Shown here: piece after piece, positions 38,511 to 46,281 of the stretch
Layout: the number at the start of each line of letters is the position of its first letter
Numbering within the stretch: the first letter of the stretch is position 1
Source of the DNA: Rhodospirillaceae bacterium
Lineage (GTDB): Bacteria; Pseudomonadota; Alphaproteobacteria; GCA-2731375
Length of the DNA: 64,000 nucleotides
Reading direction: 5' to 3'
Assembly: GCA_018660265.1 (NCBI GenBank)
Contig: JABJKS010000057.1
Coordinates: 1-64,000, forward strand
Notes under the pieces: model-generated
What the model was told of the DNA's origin: nothing
Seen by the model: only the letters and a program-made list of their open reading frames with translations
Databases searched by the model: none
Translations under genes and position numbers: made by a program

Positions 38511-39482
38511 ATGAATGAACGAACCAGCGCGGATAATGAGCTGGGCTTTGCCCCCGCCCATGACACGCCCATACCCTACATGCAGCGCTTGCGGGACTAT
38601 TACCTGGCCCTTGGCTATGGCAATCCCTATCGTTGGGCGCAATATACCGACGTCCCCTTCACACCGCTGAAAAAGCCGCTGAACCAGACCAAAGTGGGCC
38701 TGGTGGTGACCTCCGCGCCATATCAGGCGGACAAAGGCGACCAGGGACCGGGTGCTGCCTATAACGCCTCGGCCAAGTTCTATCAGGTCTATTCCGATGA
38801 TGTTGATAGCGGGCCGGATGTGCGGATCTCTCACCTGGGCTATGATCGGAAATATACCACGGCCACTGACCCAAACACTTACTTCCCCCTGGCGCAGCTG
38901 AAGCTTGCCGCCAAAGAAGGCCGTATCGGGTCGCTGGCCAGCCGTTTCCATGGCACGCCAACCAATCGCAGTCAGGTAACGACCCTGGAACAGGATTGTC
39001 CGGAAATTCTACGCCGTCTACGGGAGGATGGGGCAGAGGCGGCGGTCATTGTCGCGGCTTGACCAGTGTGCCACCAGACCGTGAGTCTGACAGCACGCTA
39101 CCTCGAAGCCAACGGCATTCCCACCGTGATCATGGGCTGCGCCAAGGATATTGTTGAACATGCCGGCGTACCGCGCTTTTTATTCTCCGACTTCCCCCTG
39201 GGCAATGCCGCCGGCAAACCCCATGATTTGGAGTCACAAAAACAGACCCTGGGACTGGCCCTGGATCTGCTGGAAAGCGCCATCGGCCCCCGCACTACGT
39301 TGCAATCACCGCAACGATGGAACGAGGATGCGGAGTGGAAGCTGGATTTCCAGAATGTGGACCGTATCCCGGCAGATGAAATCAAGCGGCGGCGCACGGC
39401 CAACGACATGGACAAAATGATCGCCAAACAGCGGCGGGAAGATGCCGGCTTGGTGAAACAACAGACCGACGCTGCGGAGTAA
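38511..39482 (+). CDS. Selenocysteine-containing GrdB/PrdB-like protein 2 (in-frame TGA at 39060)
   Basis: A 323-aa gene with an in-frame TGA (39060-39062, codon 184) read as selenocysteine. Before it: PYRWAQYTDVPFTPLKKPL and RFHGTPTNRSQVTTLEQ; after it: PVCHQTVSLTARYLEANGIP and a C-terminal VPRFLFSDFPLGN. The Sec-Pro-Val-Cys motif keeps a Cys at Sec+3, suitable for a selenenyl-sulfide. Same superfamily as selenoprotein 1, low overall identity but clear alignment on both sides of the break. GAGG lies before ATG 38511; an in-frame GTG is at 38502. Followed by a REP-like repeat and then a CoA transferase. Role unknown; the family makes reductases of glycine, sarcosine, betaine or proline in anaerobes. 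Confidence 0.9.
39068..39096 (+). promoter_or_regulatory. Candidate SECIS element, selenoprotein 2
   Basis: gtgc/gcac outer stem, 3x3 internal loop, then cagac/gtctg stem closed by cguga. It starts 5 nt after the in-frame TGA. Position and shape match the candidate after selenoprotein 1, although the stem sequences differ in part. Confidence 0.8.
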
Positions 39483-39511
39483 GTTCGCAAAACATGGCTG
39501 CATCATGTTCT

Positions 39512-39553
39512 GTCATCCCCGGACGCAGCGTAGCGGAGATCCGGGGAACCATG
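39512..39553 (+). repeat. REP-like palindrome 2a
   Basis: gtcatccccggacgcagcgt then agcggagatccggggaacc; inverted arms tccccgg/ccgggga around a variable centre. Long-arm form of the repeat family, downstream of selenoprotein 2. Confidence 0.75.
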
Positions 39554-39584
39554 GATCCGGGGCCATAAACGACGGTGTTTGTTG

Positions 39585-39616
39585 CCCTGGATTGCCGGAT
39601 CAAGTCCGGCAATGAC
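39585..39616 (+). repeat. REP-like palindrome 2b
   Basis: ccctggattgccggatcaag then tccggcaatgac: stem attgccgga/tccggcaat. Full-length copy of the short-arm form. Confidence 0.8.
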
Positions 39617-39655
39617 TAATTTCCTGATGCAGCGACATATGGAGTAATCGTTCCA

Positions 39656-40849
39656 ATGACAAAGCCGTTTGAGGGCATCCGTGTCCTCGACTTTACGCAA
39701 GTGTTTGCCGGACCGTTCGGCAGTTTTCAATTGGCCCTGCTGGGCGCTGATGTGATCAAGGTGGAGCGTCCGGGCGGCGAAGAAATGCGCAACGGGCCCC
39801 TGTCGAAGGAATGGAGCGACCGCGGCATGGCGCCGGGCTGGCTGGCCATTAACAGCAACAAGCGTAACATCGCCCTGGACTTGAAGGACCCCAAAGCCAT
39901 CGAAATCGTCAAACGCCTGGCGGCCAAGGCGGATGTGGTCACGGAAAACTACCGCCCCGGCGTGATGGATCGTTTGGGCATCGGCTACGAGGCATTGTCA
40001 AAGATCAATCCGGGCCTGATCTATTGCGCCGTTTCAGGTTTCGGCCAAAACGGGCCGGAGCGTAACACACCCTCCTATGATGGGCGTATCCAGGCGGTCT
40101 CAGGCATCATGTCCATCACCGGGCATGAGGGCACCGGACCGACACGGGCGGGCTTTGCCGTTTGTGATGCGATCGGCGGCATGACGTCCGCCTTCGCCAT
40201 CGCATCCGCCTTGTTCCAACGCACGCATACGGGCAAGGGCCAATGCATTGATGTCTCCATGTTGGACAGCACCCTGGCCTTCCTCTCCCCCCTGGTCAGT
40301 GAACACACCACCACCGGCCACGTGCATGGCCAATACGGTAACCAGGCCATCTCCCGCCGCCCCACCGCGAACCTGTTCAAAGTGGGCGACGACAACCTGT
40401 TGTTGGCGGTCAATACGGAAAAACAGTTCAAGGCCTTGATGACGGCCATTGGACAACCCGAATTAATGGACGATCCACGCTTCCGGGATTGGCATGGCCG
40501 GGCCGAACATGAAGCAGCCTTGCGGGAGATTATCGAGACAGCCTTTGCCAGCGACGATATCACCACGTGGGAGGCGCGATTGGCCGAAGCAGGTGCCCCC
40601 GCCAGCCAGGTCCGCAATATCGCCGAGGCGGTCAAGCACCCCCAATTGGAACACCGCGACGTCCTGCAATCCGTGGAAAGCCCCTTCGGCACCCTGAACC
40701 TGATCGGCTCCGGCTTTCGCCTCGCCCACGGCGGCGGCAGCATCGAAACACCCCCCGCAGCCCCCGGCGAACATGCGGAAGAAGTTTTGGCTGAAGCAGG
40801 TTACAGCGCCGACGAAATCGCCGAGATTAAGACCGCTGGCCTGATTTAG
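39656..40849 (+). CDS. CaiB/BaiF family CoA transferase
   Basis: 397 aa. RVLDFTQVFAGPFGSFQLA, VTENYRPGVMDRLGIGYEAL and AVCDAIGGMTSAFAIASALF (with the family Asp) appear in order. It transfers CoA to a carboxylic acid or isomerises a CoA ester. It stands 173 bp downstream of selenoprotein 2 across a REP-like repeat and is followed at once by a VOC gene, so it may belong to the same catabolic unit. Confidence 0.92.
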   Translation: MTKPFEGIRVLDFTQVFAGPFGSFQLALLGADVIKVERPGGEEMRNGPLSKEWSDRGMAPGWLAINSNKRNIALDLKDPKAIEIVKRLAAKADVVTENYRPGVMDRLGIGYEALSKINPGLIYCAVSGFGQNGPERNTPSYDGRIQAVSGIMSITGHEGTGPTRAGFAVCDAIGGMTSAFAIASALFQRTHTGKGQCIDVSMLDSTLAFLSPLVSEHTTTGHVHGQYGNQAISRRPTANLFKVGDDNLLLAVNTEKQFKALMTAIGQPELMDDPRFRDWHGRAEHEAALREIIETAFASDDITTWEARLAEAGAPASQVRNIAEAVKHPQLEHRDVLQSVESPFGTLNLIGSGFRLAHGGGSIETPPAAPGEHAEEVLAEAGYSADEIAEIKTAGLI

Positions 40850-40882
40850 CGCCATCCCTATGGAAGAAATTCGGAGGACCCC

Positions 40883-41287
40883 ATGACCGAACGCCCGCCC
40901 GCCTTTCGTGGTATTCGCCACATTGCCTTTAGCGTGACGAACCTGGAGGAATGCGAGAAATTTTATACCGACGTGATGGGTATGGAGCTTCTCTATCGCG
41001 CCAACGATAACCTGGTCTATCTCACCTGCGGCAACGACAATTTATCCCTGGCGCGGGCCAAGGGGACGACGACCGAGGGCGGCGTCTTTGATCATTATGG
41101 TTTCATCGTGGAATCCAAAGCGTCCCTTGATGCCTGGCATGCCTATTTCAAATCAATAGATGTGGCCGTGCTGGACCAACCCCATGATCATGCGGATGGC
41201 GCGCGCAGTTTTCACATCAAGGACCCGGCCGGCAACACCATCCAGCCGATTTTCCACCCGGCAATTTCCGACCAACAGTTTAGTTAA
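40883..41287 (+). CDS. VOC-family (glyoxalase/dioxygenase fold) protein
   Basis: 134-aa single VOC unit. It opens with RGIRHIAFSVTNLEECEKFY and contains HYGFIVESKASLDAW and the C-terminal SFHIKDPAGNTIQPI, giving His, His and possibly Asp as metal ligands. May act as isomerase, epimerase or dioxygenase on a CoA ester from the preceding enzyme. AGGACC lies before ATG 40883. Confidence 0.85.
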   Translation: MTERPPAFRGIRHIAFSVTNLEECEKFYTDVMGMELLYRANDNLVYLTCGNDNLSLARAKGTTTEGGVFDHYGFIVESKASLDAWHAYFKSIDVAVLDQPHDHADGARSFHIKDPAGNTIQPIFHPAISDQQFS

Positions 41288-41307
41288 ACAGAAGCAAACG
41301 TCGCTCC

Positions 41308-41348
41308 GTCATCCCCGGGCGCAGCAGAGCAAAGACCCGGGGATCCAG
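41308..41348 (+). repeat. REP-like palindrome 3a
   Basis: gtcatccccgggcgcagcag then agcaaagacccggggatccag: inverted arms tccccggg/cccgggga. Long-arm form, downstream of the VOC gene. Confidence 0.8.
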
Positions 41349-41372
41349 AGCCGCAAACAATTGCGTTTGCCG

Positions 41373-41390
41373 CCCTGGATTACCGGGTCA
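41373..41390 (+). repeat. REP-like palindrome 3b, truncated left half
   Basis: ccctggattaccgggtca matches the left half of the short-arm form, then stops abruptly at about 41390 where IS-like sequence begins. The missing right half may be the agcccggcaaagac at 42286. Confidence 0.7.
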
Positions 41391-42285
41391 TGTGTGGACG
41401 GCCCGGTGTTTGCAAGCAAATTCTAGGTTTTGATGGCGTGGTCGGTAGCGGTCATGTGTCCGGCCTGTTTGCGCGGTGTCATCTGACCGCTGGCCTTGAT
41501 GGTTTCCGTTACCTTGGTCCCATTCAAGCCCACGCGCTCACTGCTTCGCAGAGTGGCGCTTGACCCGGTTGCGGGTTTTCCGAGGTAGCAGTTCGACCGG
41601 TTTGCCATCATTTACCTTGAGCTCCTTGCCTACAGGGCATTCGAACGCGCCGCATGAATTATCTGGCGAGCCCGCCACCTTGCCTCTTCGTTACATTGCC
41701 GCCTTCATGATGACACCGGTTTCACATAGCCGGCGCGATAGGGTTGCCCCGAGGTGAGCACGGCCCAGATAATGCGCGCCATCTTGTTGGCCAGCGCCAC
41801 CGACGTCAGGCGGTATGACTTCTTCTCTAGCAGTTTGCCGGCCCAGGGATAGGAGCCGGTCAAAGACGATGGGCTATCTTCATCACCCTTCCCAGCGTAG
41901 TGCCTCAGGGTCGAGGTCGCACCCAGCACCAAGAGGCGGCGCAGATAGGGGTCCCCCTGTTTGGTGATCCTGCCCAGAACCGTTTTGCCCCCTGTCGAGT
42001 TCTGCCTGGGTACCAGACCCAGCCAAGCGGCAGGCTGCCGGCCCGATTTGAAGGCCGAACCATCGCCCAGGGTGGCGGCAAAGGCCGTGGCGTTCATAAG
42101 CCCGATACCGGGAATGCTCTCCAGCAGCTGAGAGGTCCTGCTGTTTCGATGCCAATCAAGAATTTGAATATCAAGCGCCGTGATCTCACCTTGCAGGGCA
42201 TGCAGTTGCCGCACCAGGGGCGCCAAGGCCCCGCGCGCAACCTCATCAAGCATCACCTCTCCCGTATCAGGTGCATGAGGCACCT
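41391..42285 (-). mobile_element. Decayed IS110/IS1111-family insertion sequence
   Basis: About 895 bp between two halves of a REP-like palindrome. It holds a C-terminal transposase fragment (41705-42283) and ~310 bp of non-coding tail in the 41391-41704 part. The N-terminal DEDD catalytic domain is missing, so the element cannot move by itself. IS110 elements do not make target duplications, and none is seen. Exact ends are inferred from the palindrome break. Confidence 0.6.
41705..42283 (-). pseudogene. IS110-family transposase, C-terminal fragment
   Basis: 192 aa matching the Transposase_20 domain: LLESIPGIGLMNATAFAATL, RQPAAWLGLVPRQNSTGGK and KQGDPYLRRLLVLGAT are the helix-hairpin-helix and serine (S-T-G-G-K) region. 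The RuvC-like N-terminal half is absent and the frame starts at an internal Met, so this is a remnant. Confidence 0.88.
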
Positions 42286-42401
42286 AGCCCGGCAAAGACG
42301 GGTTTCGATGTTGAATTACTAATCCATCCAATTGGCTTTAGGATTTCTTCTTTGTTAAAATGGCATCAAAGCGGCGCGGTTTTCCTGGAGGAATTCATCA
42401 A

Positions 42402-43223
42402 ATGAACGACAGAATAGGTTTCATCGGCTTGGGTAATATGGGCAAGCCGATGGCGGAAAACCTTGTCAAAGCGGGTTACGAGGTCACCGTCTATGATCTG
42501 CAGCTGGAGCCCGTGGCCGACCTGGTCGCCCTCGGTGCCAAATCCGCCGCAACGCCCCGCGCGGTGGCTGAGCAGAGCGATATCATCGCCTCCGTGGTGA
42601 TGAACAACCGCCAGACCCTTGAAGTCTTTCTGGAAGGCGACGGCACGGGGGTACTTGCGGGGGCCGCACCGGGTTCGCTGATTGTGATCCACAGCACAGT
42701 CAGCCCCGCACTATGTCAACAGGTGGCTGATGCTGCCGCGCTCAAAGGCGTCGGCGTGATCGATGCGGCGGTAAGCGGCGCGGCAGCGAAATCGAAAGCC
42801 GGCACCCTGACAATCATGGTCGGTGGCGAGGACGCCTTGGTGGCCCGTTGCCAACCACTGTTTGATGTGGTGGGAGAGCACATCTTCCACATGGGTGGTT
42901 TGGGCATGGGCCAGGCGGCCAAGATCTGCAACAACCTCGTCTCTTTGGTCAACATACACGTCATTGAGGAAGCTATTTCCTTGGCAAGCGCGGCCGGAAT
43001 CTCAGAAGACAAATTCCGTGTACTGGCCGGCGTGAGTTCCGGCGATAGCTGGATGCTGCGCAACCTGGACCAGATGCGCGATCTTGCGGCCCTGACCGCG
43101 AAAGGCCCCATCGACATGCGGATTTTCGGGCGCAAGGATATCTCCCTTGCCGTCAAATACGCCCAAGCCATCGATTGCGACCTGCCCATCACCTCATTCG
43201 TGTTCGACAGAGCCAAACTTTAG
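42402..43223 (+). CDS. NAD(P)-dependent 3-hydroxyisobutyrate dehydrogenase-like oxidoreductase
   Basis: 273 aa. IGFIGLGNMGKPMAENLVKA is the Rossmann motif, VIDAAVSGAAAKSKAGTLTI the substrate-binding D-A-P-V-S-G equivalent, and KICNNLVSLVNIHVIEEAI contains the catalytic Lys. Acts on a beta-hydroxyacid, possibly in valine or related breakdown. ATG 42402 has GGAGG 9 nt upstream. It follows the IS remnant. Confidence 0.88.
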   Translation: MNDRIGFIGLGNMGKPMAENLVKAGYEVTVYDLQLEPVADLVALGAKSAATPRAVAEQSDIIASVVMNNRQTLEVFLEGDGTGVLAGAAPGSLIVIHSTVSPALCQQVADAAALKGVGVIDAAVSGAAAKSKAGTLTIMVGGEDALVARCQPLFDVVGEHIFHMGGLGMGQAAKICNNLVSLVNIHVIEEAISLASAAGISEDKFRVLAGVSSGDSWMLRNLDQMRDLAALTAKGPIDMRIFGRKDISLAVKYAQAIDCDLPITSFVFDRAKL

Positions 43224-43266
43224 ATACCCGCGAGTTCACACCAAATGTCGGAATTCAGGCCCGCGC

Positions 43267-43707
43267 CTAGTCCCGCTTTCGCTGCAAACGACGGAACACG
43301 CCCTTGGCGGTCATCATCAGGCGTTTACGGGTGTAGACTTCGCCCTCGACAAAAACCAATGTCCGGGTGGTGCGGGTGACATGCGCCTTGCCTTCAACCC
43401 AATCGCCCTGGTGGGCCGGGCCGATGAAATCCGTCGTCATGTGCACGGTAACGGCCATGGCGACGCCGCTGTTGGACACGGCGCGGGCCAACAGATTGTC
43501 GGCGAAACTCATCACCATGCCACCATGAATGATGCCAGCATTGTTGAGATGCCCCTCCAAGACCCGAAAACCACGGCGATTGTCCGGGTCGTCGGGTACC
43601 TCGAACAGGGGGCCGATCATGGCGACATAGGGGCTGGGCCGGCTGGAGGGGACAAAGCCCGGTGGTGGCGACTTTTCAGGCTCTTCCTGCAATGGCTTCT
43701 TCTTCAA
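43267..43707 (-). CDS. PaaI-type hotdog thioesterase
   Basis: 146 aa with the hotdog core VLEGHLNNAGIIHGGMVMSFADNLLA, whose GGMxMxxAD matches PaaI-like thioesterases. It hydrolyses acyl-CoA esters, consistent with the surrounding acyl-CoA genes. Convergent with the HIBDH-like gene and 6 bp from the DUF192 gene. Confidence 0.88.
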   Translation of the reverse strand: MKKKPLQEEPEKSPPPGFVPSSRPSPYVAMIGPLFEVPDDPDNRRGFRVLEGHLNNAGIIHGGMVMSFADNLLARAVSNSGVAMAVTVHMTTDFIGPAHQGDWVEGKAHVTRTTRTLVFVEGEVYTRKRLMMTAKGVFRRLQRKRD

Positions 43708-43712
43708 TTAGA

Positions 43713-44171
43713 TCACCTGAGACTGGGATGTAAGACGCGGTCGCCGACCTGAATGCCGAGGCGGCGGCTAAGACCGCCGTTAATCTCCAGCACCGCCGTA
43801 GCATCCACCGGCGTCACAATGGGGGTCAGGGAATGTGGTACGGCGCGATGGTGCATATGGACGATGCGGCCATTACCCGCAAGGAACAACATATCCAAGG
43901 GAATGAGTGTGTTCCTCATCCAAAAGCTAAGGCGTTCCGGGCCTGGGAAGATGAACAGCATACCCGCATCCACAGCCATGGTTTGCCGGTGCATCAGGCC
44001 CGTGCGTCTGCTGCTGGGTGTCGCGGCCAGCTCTATGGTGAAATGATGGCGCGCTTTGGCGGTGACCACCGTGACTTCGTTGATAGCACCGGCATAAGCG
44101 GGCATGGCGAACAGCGGCAAGATTACCGCCAATGCCAAAATTTTTAATTTGAAAAACGATAGATCGATCAT
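43713..44171 (-). CDS. DUF192 exported protein
   Basis: About 152 aa from ATG 44171 with signal peptide (LKILALAVILPLFAMPAYAG) and DUF192 motifs RRTGLMHRQTMAVDAGMLFI and FWMRNTLIPLDMLFL. Role of this family is unknown. ATG 44192 is another possible start; the frame runs further upstream but without signal character. Confidence 0.83.
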   Translation of the reverse strand: MIDLSFFKLKILALAVILPLFAMPAYAGAINEVTVVTAKARHHFTIELAATPSSRRTGLMHRQTMAVDAGMLFIFPGPERLSFWMRNTLIPLDMLFLAGNGRIVHMHHRAVPHSLTPIVTPVDATAVLEINGGLSRRLGIQVGDRVLHPSLR

Positions 44172-44223
44172 GATCGGGCCAATGTATCCCATTAAAACCA
44201 ACCCGCAGTGATAAAACGACGCA

Positions 44224-44254
44224 ACCGCCCGACCAAATTCATTGGCCGGGCGGT
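44224..44254. terminator. Hairpin downstream of flaF
   Basis: accgcccg-a-ccaa / ttgg-c-cgggcggt, followed on the minus strand by tgcgtcgtttta. It lies 80 bp past the flaF stop and probably ends the flagellin-flbT-flaF transcript. Confidence 0.7.
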
Positions 44255-44335
44255 CATCGGGGTTCGAACGCACGGGGCGTCCGGGTCGAGACTGGCTTTA
44301 TTCTTTTGCGGCTAACTTAGCAGCTTTTTAGGTCA

Positions 44336-44677
44336 TTAAGCTGACAAGCCTTCCATGATAGAGCGGTTGACATCGATCAACGGCTCTATCTCGGCCTCGC
44401 CGCGCAACACTTTGCGCGAATGTTTGTCCACCCAAATGGCCAGGGAAATTATTCCGGCGCGTGTTTCATCGGGCAGCAGATTGTTTTCCAGGGCGCAATC
44501 GGCCTGCAATGCCAACCATAGGCGGCGGTTCCAATGTATGGACTTGGCGAGCAATGATTTCGAATCTTCGCCCTTGCACTCAAGCAACGATCTGGTGACT
44601 TGCGCGAACAGTCGGTATTCCGTCTGCCGTGGGTTCTCGGTCGTATTTTGCGCGACCGTATAACTATGAAGCGACAT
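44336..44677 (-). CDS. flaF: Flagellar biosynthesis regulator FlaF
   Basis: 113 aa. FlaF is needed for flagellin secretion/translation in alphaproteobacteria. TEYRLFAQVTRSLLE, RRLWLALQADCALENNLLP and IWVDKHSRKVLRGE match the family. It overlaps flbT by 14 bp, so the two are coupled. Confidence 0.93.
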   Translation of the reverse strand: MSLHSYTVAQNTTENPRQTEYRLFAQVTRSLLECKGEDSKSLLAKSIHWNRRLWLALQADCALENNLLPDETRAGIISLAIWVDKHSRKVLRGEAEIEPLIDVNRSIMEGLSA

Positions 44678-45062
44678 AACTCAATCTCTCCTCTTCGAAG
44701 GGAAACAATTTCCGGCAGCCAACCAGGCCTTTGTAATATTGTTTCGAATGAACCAGCTGAATGACATTTACGCATTGCGCGACGGCTTCGGCATTGCTTA
44801 TGGCATTCATGAAGGACGTCATCAGCTCCAGGAAATTATCCTGGTTTTCCTTGACCGAGCCTTCGTCGAGATACAACAACATGATGGTGAAGTAGACCCG
44901 CCGCATGGGCGTCGTCGCATCTTCCGGCAGCATGATGTCCTTTTCCCGAAGCAAGGATGCCCGGTTCTGGATCACCAAGGTGGTGCGTCGATCTGAGTTT
45001 TGCACCACTGCCCCATTGATGATGAATTTCTCGCTTGGTTTCAGTGTCAATTTTAGTGCCAT
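44664..45062 (-). CDS. flbT: Flagellin mRNA-binding regulator FlbT
   Basis: 132 aa. LKLTLKPSEKFIINGAVVQN, PMRRVYFTIMLLYLD and VHSKQYYKGLVGCRKLFPFE match FlbT, which binds the flagellin 5' UTR and controls its stability. In the usual order flagellin-flbT-flaF, 55 bp after flagellin. Confidence 0.95.
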   Translation of the reverse strand: MALKLTLKPSEKFIINGAVVQNSDRRTTLVIQNRASLLREKDIMLPEDATTPMRRVYFTIMLLYLDEGSVKENQDNFLELMTSFMNAISNAEAVAQCVNVIQLVHSKQYYKGLVGCRKLFPFEEERLSYVAS

Positions 45063-45117
45063 TTTCCTGCATACGGCCGATTACTCGACCGCACCCTCTC
45101 TGCCTAGGCGGCTATGT

Positions 45118-45936
45118 CTAGTTGCCGAACAGGCTGAGGATAACTTGCGGATTTGAATTGGCAATGGATAGCGCTTGAACGCCCAGTTGCTGCTTAATCT
45201 GCAACGACTGCAATCTGGCACTTTCTTCCGCCATATCAGCATCCACAAGGTTGCCAACACCGGCGCGCAGGATATCGATCAATTTGACGGTAAAGTCACT
45301 TTGAATTTCCAGGCGCTTGGACACGGAACCTAAAGCTGCCAATTTGTCAGCCACGGCGGTAATCGCCGAATCAATGGCGGTCAGGGCCGTTGACGACGCT
45401 GCCGAAGTCAGCAACGAGGTGGTGTGGATGACAAGTGTCGTTGGATCCATGGTTTGGGCGGACACCGCGATGGTGCTGCCGTCAACCGTACTCAATACCG
45501 ACAGATTGGCCGCACTGGCCTTAATCAGGTTGGTGCCGTTAAATTCTGCGGTACCTGTAATGGTCTGGATCTGCTGACGCAGGGCATCGAAATCATTATG
45601 CAGGGCTGTGCGCGAGGTGGCATCAAGGCCGGCTTGGTTGGCTTGCACCACCTTGGCCTTCATTTCCAGCAATAGATCGTTGATCGCCACAGCGCCTTCA
45701 AGGGCCACGTTAACCGTCGATTCACCGCCAGCGATGGCTGTTTTCACTGCCATCATACCGTTGATATCGCTGCGCATGTTCTGGGCGATGGCGTAAGTAG
45801 ACGCATCGTCCTTTGGTCCATTGACCCGCAGGCCCGTGGTAATTCGAAGCTGGGTATTCTCCAGCATCGAGTTTGTCGAGTTCAAGTGTTGCAAAGCAAC
45901 CATCGCCCCGAGGTTTGTGTTAATTGATAAAACCAT
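45118..45936 (-). CDS. Flagellin
   Basis: 272-aa filament subunit. The conserved N-terminal (SINTNLGAMVALQHLNSTN, LRVNGPKDDASTYAIAQNM) and C-terminal (QIKQQLGVQALSIANSNPQ) helices bracket a short variable core. AGGAG is 8 nt before ATG 45936; the frame extends upstream to 46023 without family sequence. A sigma-54-type promoter lies 72 bp upstream. Ser/Thr-rich centre is a likely O-glycosylation region. Confidence 0.96.
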   Translation of the reverse strand: MVLSINTNLGAMVALQHLNSTNSMLENTQLRITTGLRVNGPKDDASTYAIAQNMRSDINGMMAVKTAIAGGESTVNVALEGAVAINDLLLEMKAKVVQANQAGLDATSRTALHNDFDALRQQIQTITGTAEFNGTNLIKASAANLSVLSTVDGSTIAVSAQTMDPTTLVIHTTSLLTSAASSTALTAIDSAITAVADKLAALGSVSKRLEIQSDFTVKLIDILRAGVGNLVDADMAEESARLQSLQIKQQLGVQALSIANSNPQVILSLFGN

Positions 45937-46007
45937 TTTAGTTCTCCTAATCCCCGATTTTCGGTACACCGTTCGACCAACGGCGGGCTTTTGCCACCCA
46001 TCACAAC

Positions 46008-46022
46008 GCAAAGGCCGTGCCA
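46008..46022 (-). promoter_or_regulatory. Sigma-54 (RpoN) promoter of flagellin
   Basis: On the minus strand TGGCACGGCCTTTGC, i.e. TGGCAC-N5-TTGC with GG and GC ten nt apart, an exact match to the -24/-12 form. Transcription would start near 45996, giving a ~60-nt leader for flagellin, long enough for FlbT to bind. Confidence 0.85.
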
Positions 46023-46130
46023 AGTTTTGCCAGTCGGGGAAAAACCTCCGTAAGCATTTGATTCTAATGATAATTTGTTGGTTAAATTATTCCCTCTCGA
46101 AAATTGATCGGGTCAGGAACAAGCCATACC

Positions 46131-46166
46131 AGGCAAATTTTGCCACCTATCGAGCAAGCTTTGCCG
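46131..46166. promoter_or_regulatory. Putative enhancer-binding repeats upstream of flagellin
   Basis: A perfect dyad ggcaaa-tt-tttgcc (46131-46144) and a related gcaagctttgcc (46154-46165) lie about 110-145 bp upstream of the sigma-54 promoter; similar tttgcca half-sites occur at 45989 and 46026. Position fits an NtrC-type activator such as FlbD; identity of the protein is inference. Confidence 0.55.
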
Positions 46167-46281
46167 GGCAGGAAATAACTTCCCCCCAATCCTGGCATAG
46201 TGGGCGGACTAAATAGAATAAGCGCCAATTAGGGCTGGGACTTCAATGAATGTTAACCCTGTAAGTCTATGAATCTAGGCC

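Noticed and set aside
41423-41611. 62-codon minus-strand frame in the IS tail
   Set aside because: No family resemblance or ribosome site; more likely non-coding tail of the element.
44250-44290. tRNA-like ggttcgaac motif near 44261
   Set aside because: Flanking bases do not form a 5-bp T-stem, and no D-arm, anticodon arm or acceptor stem could be drawn on either strand.
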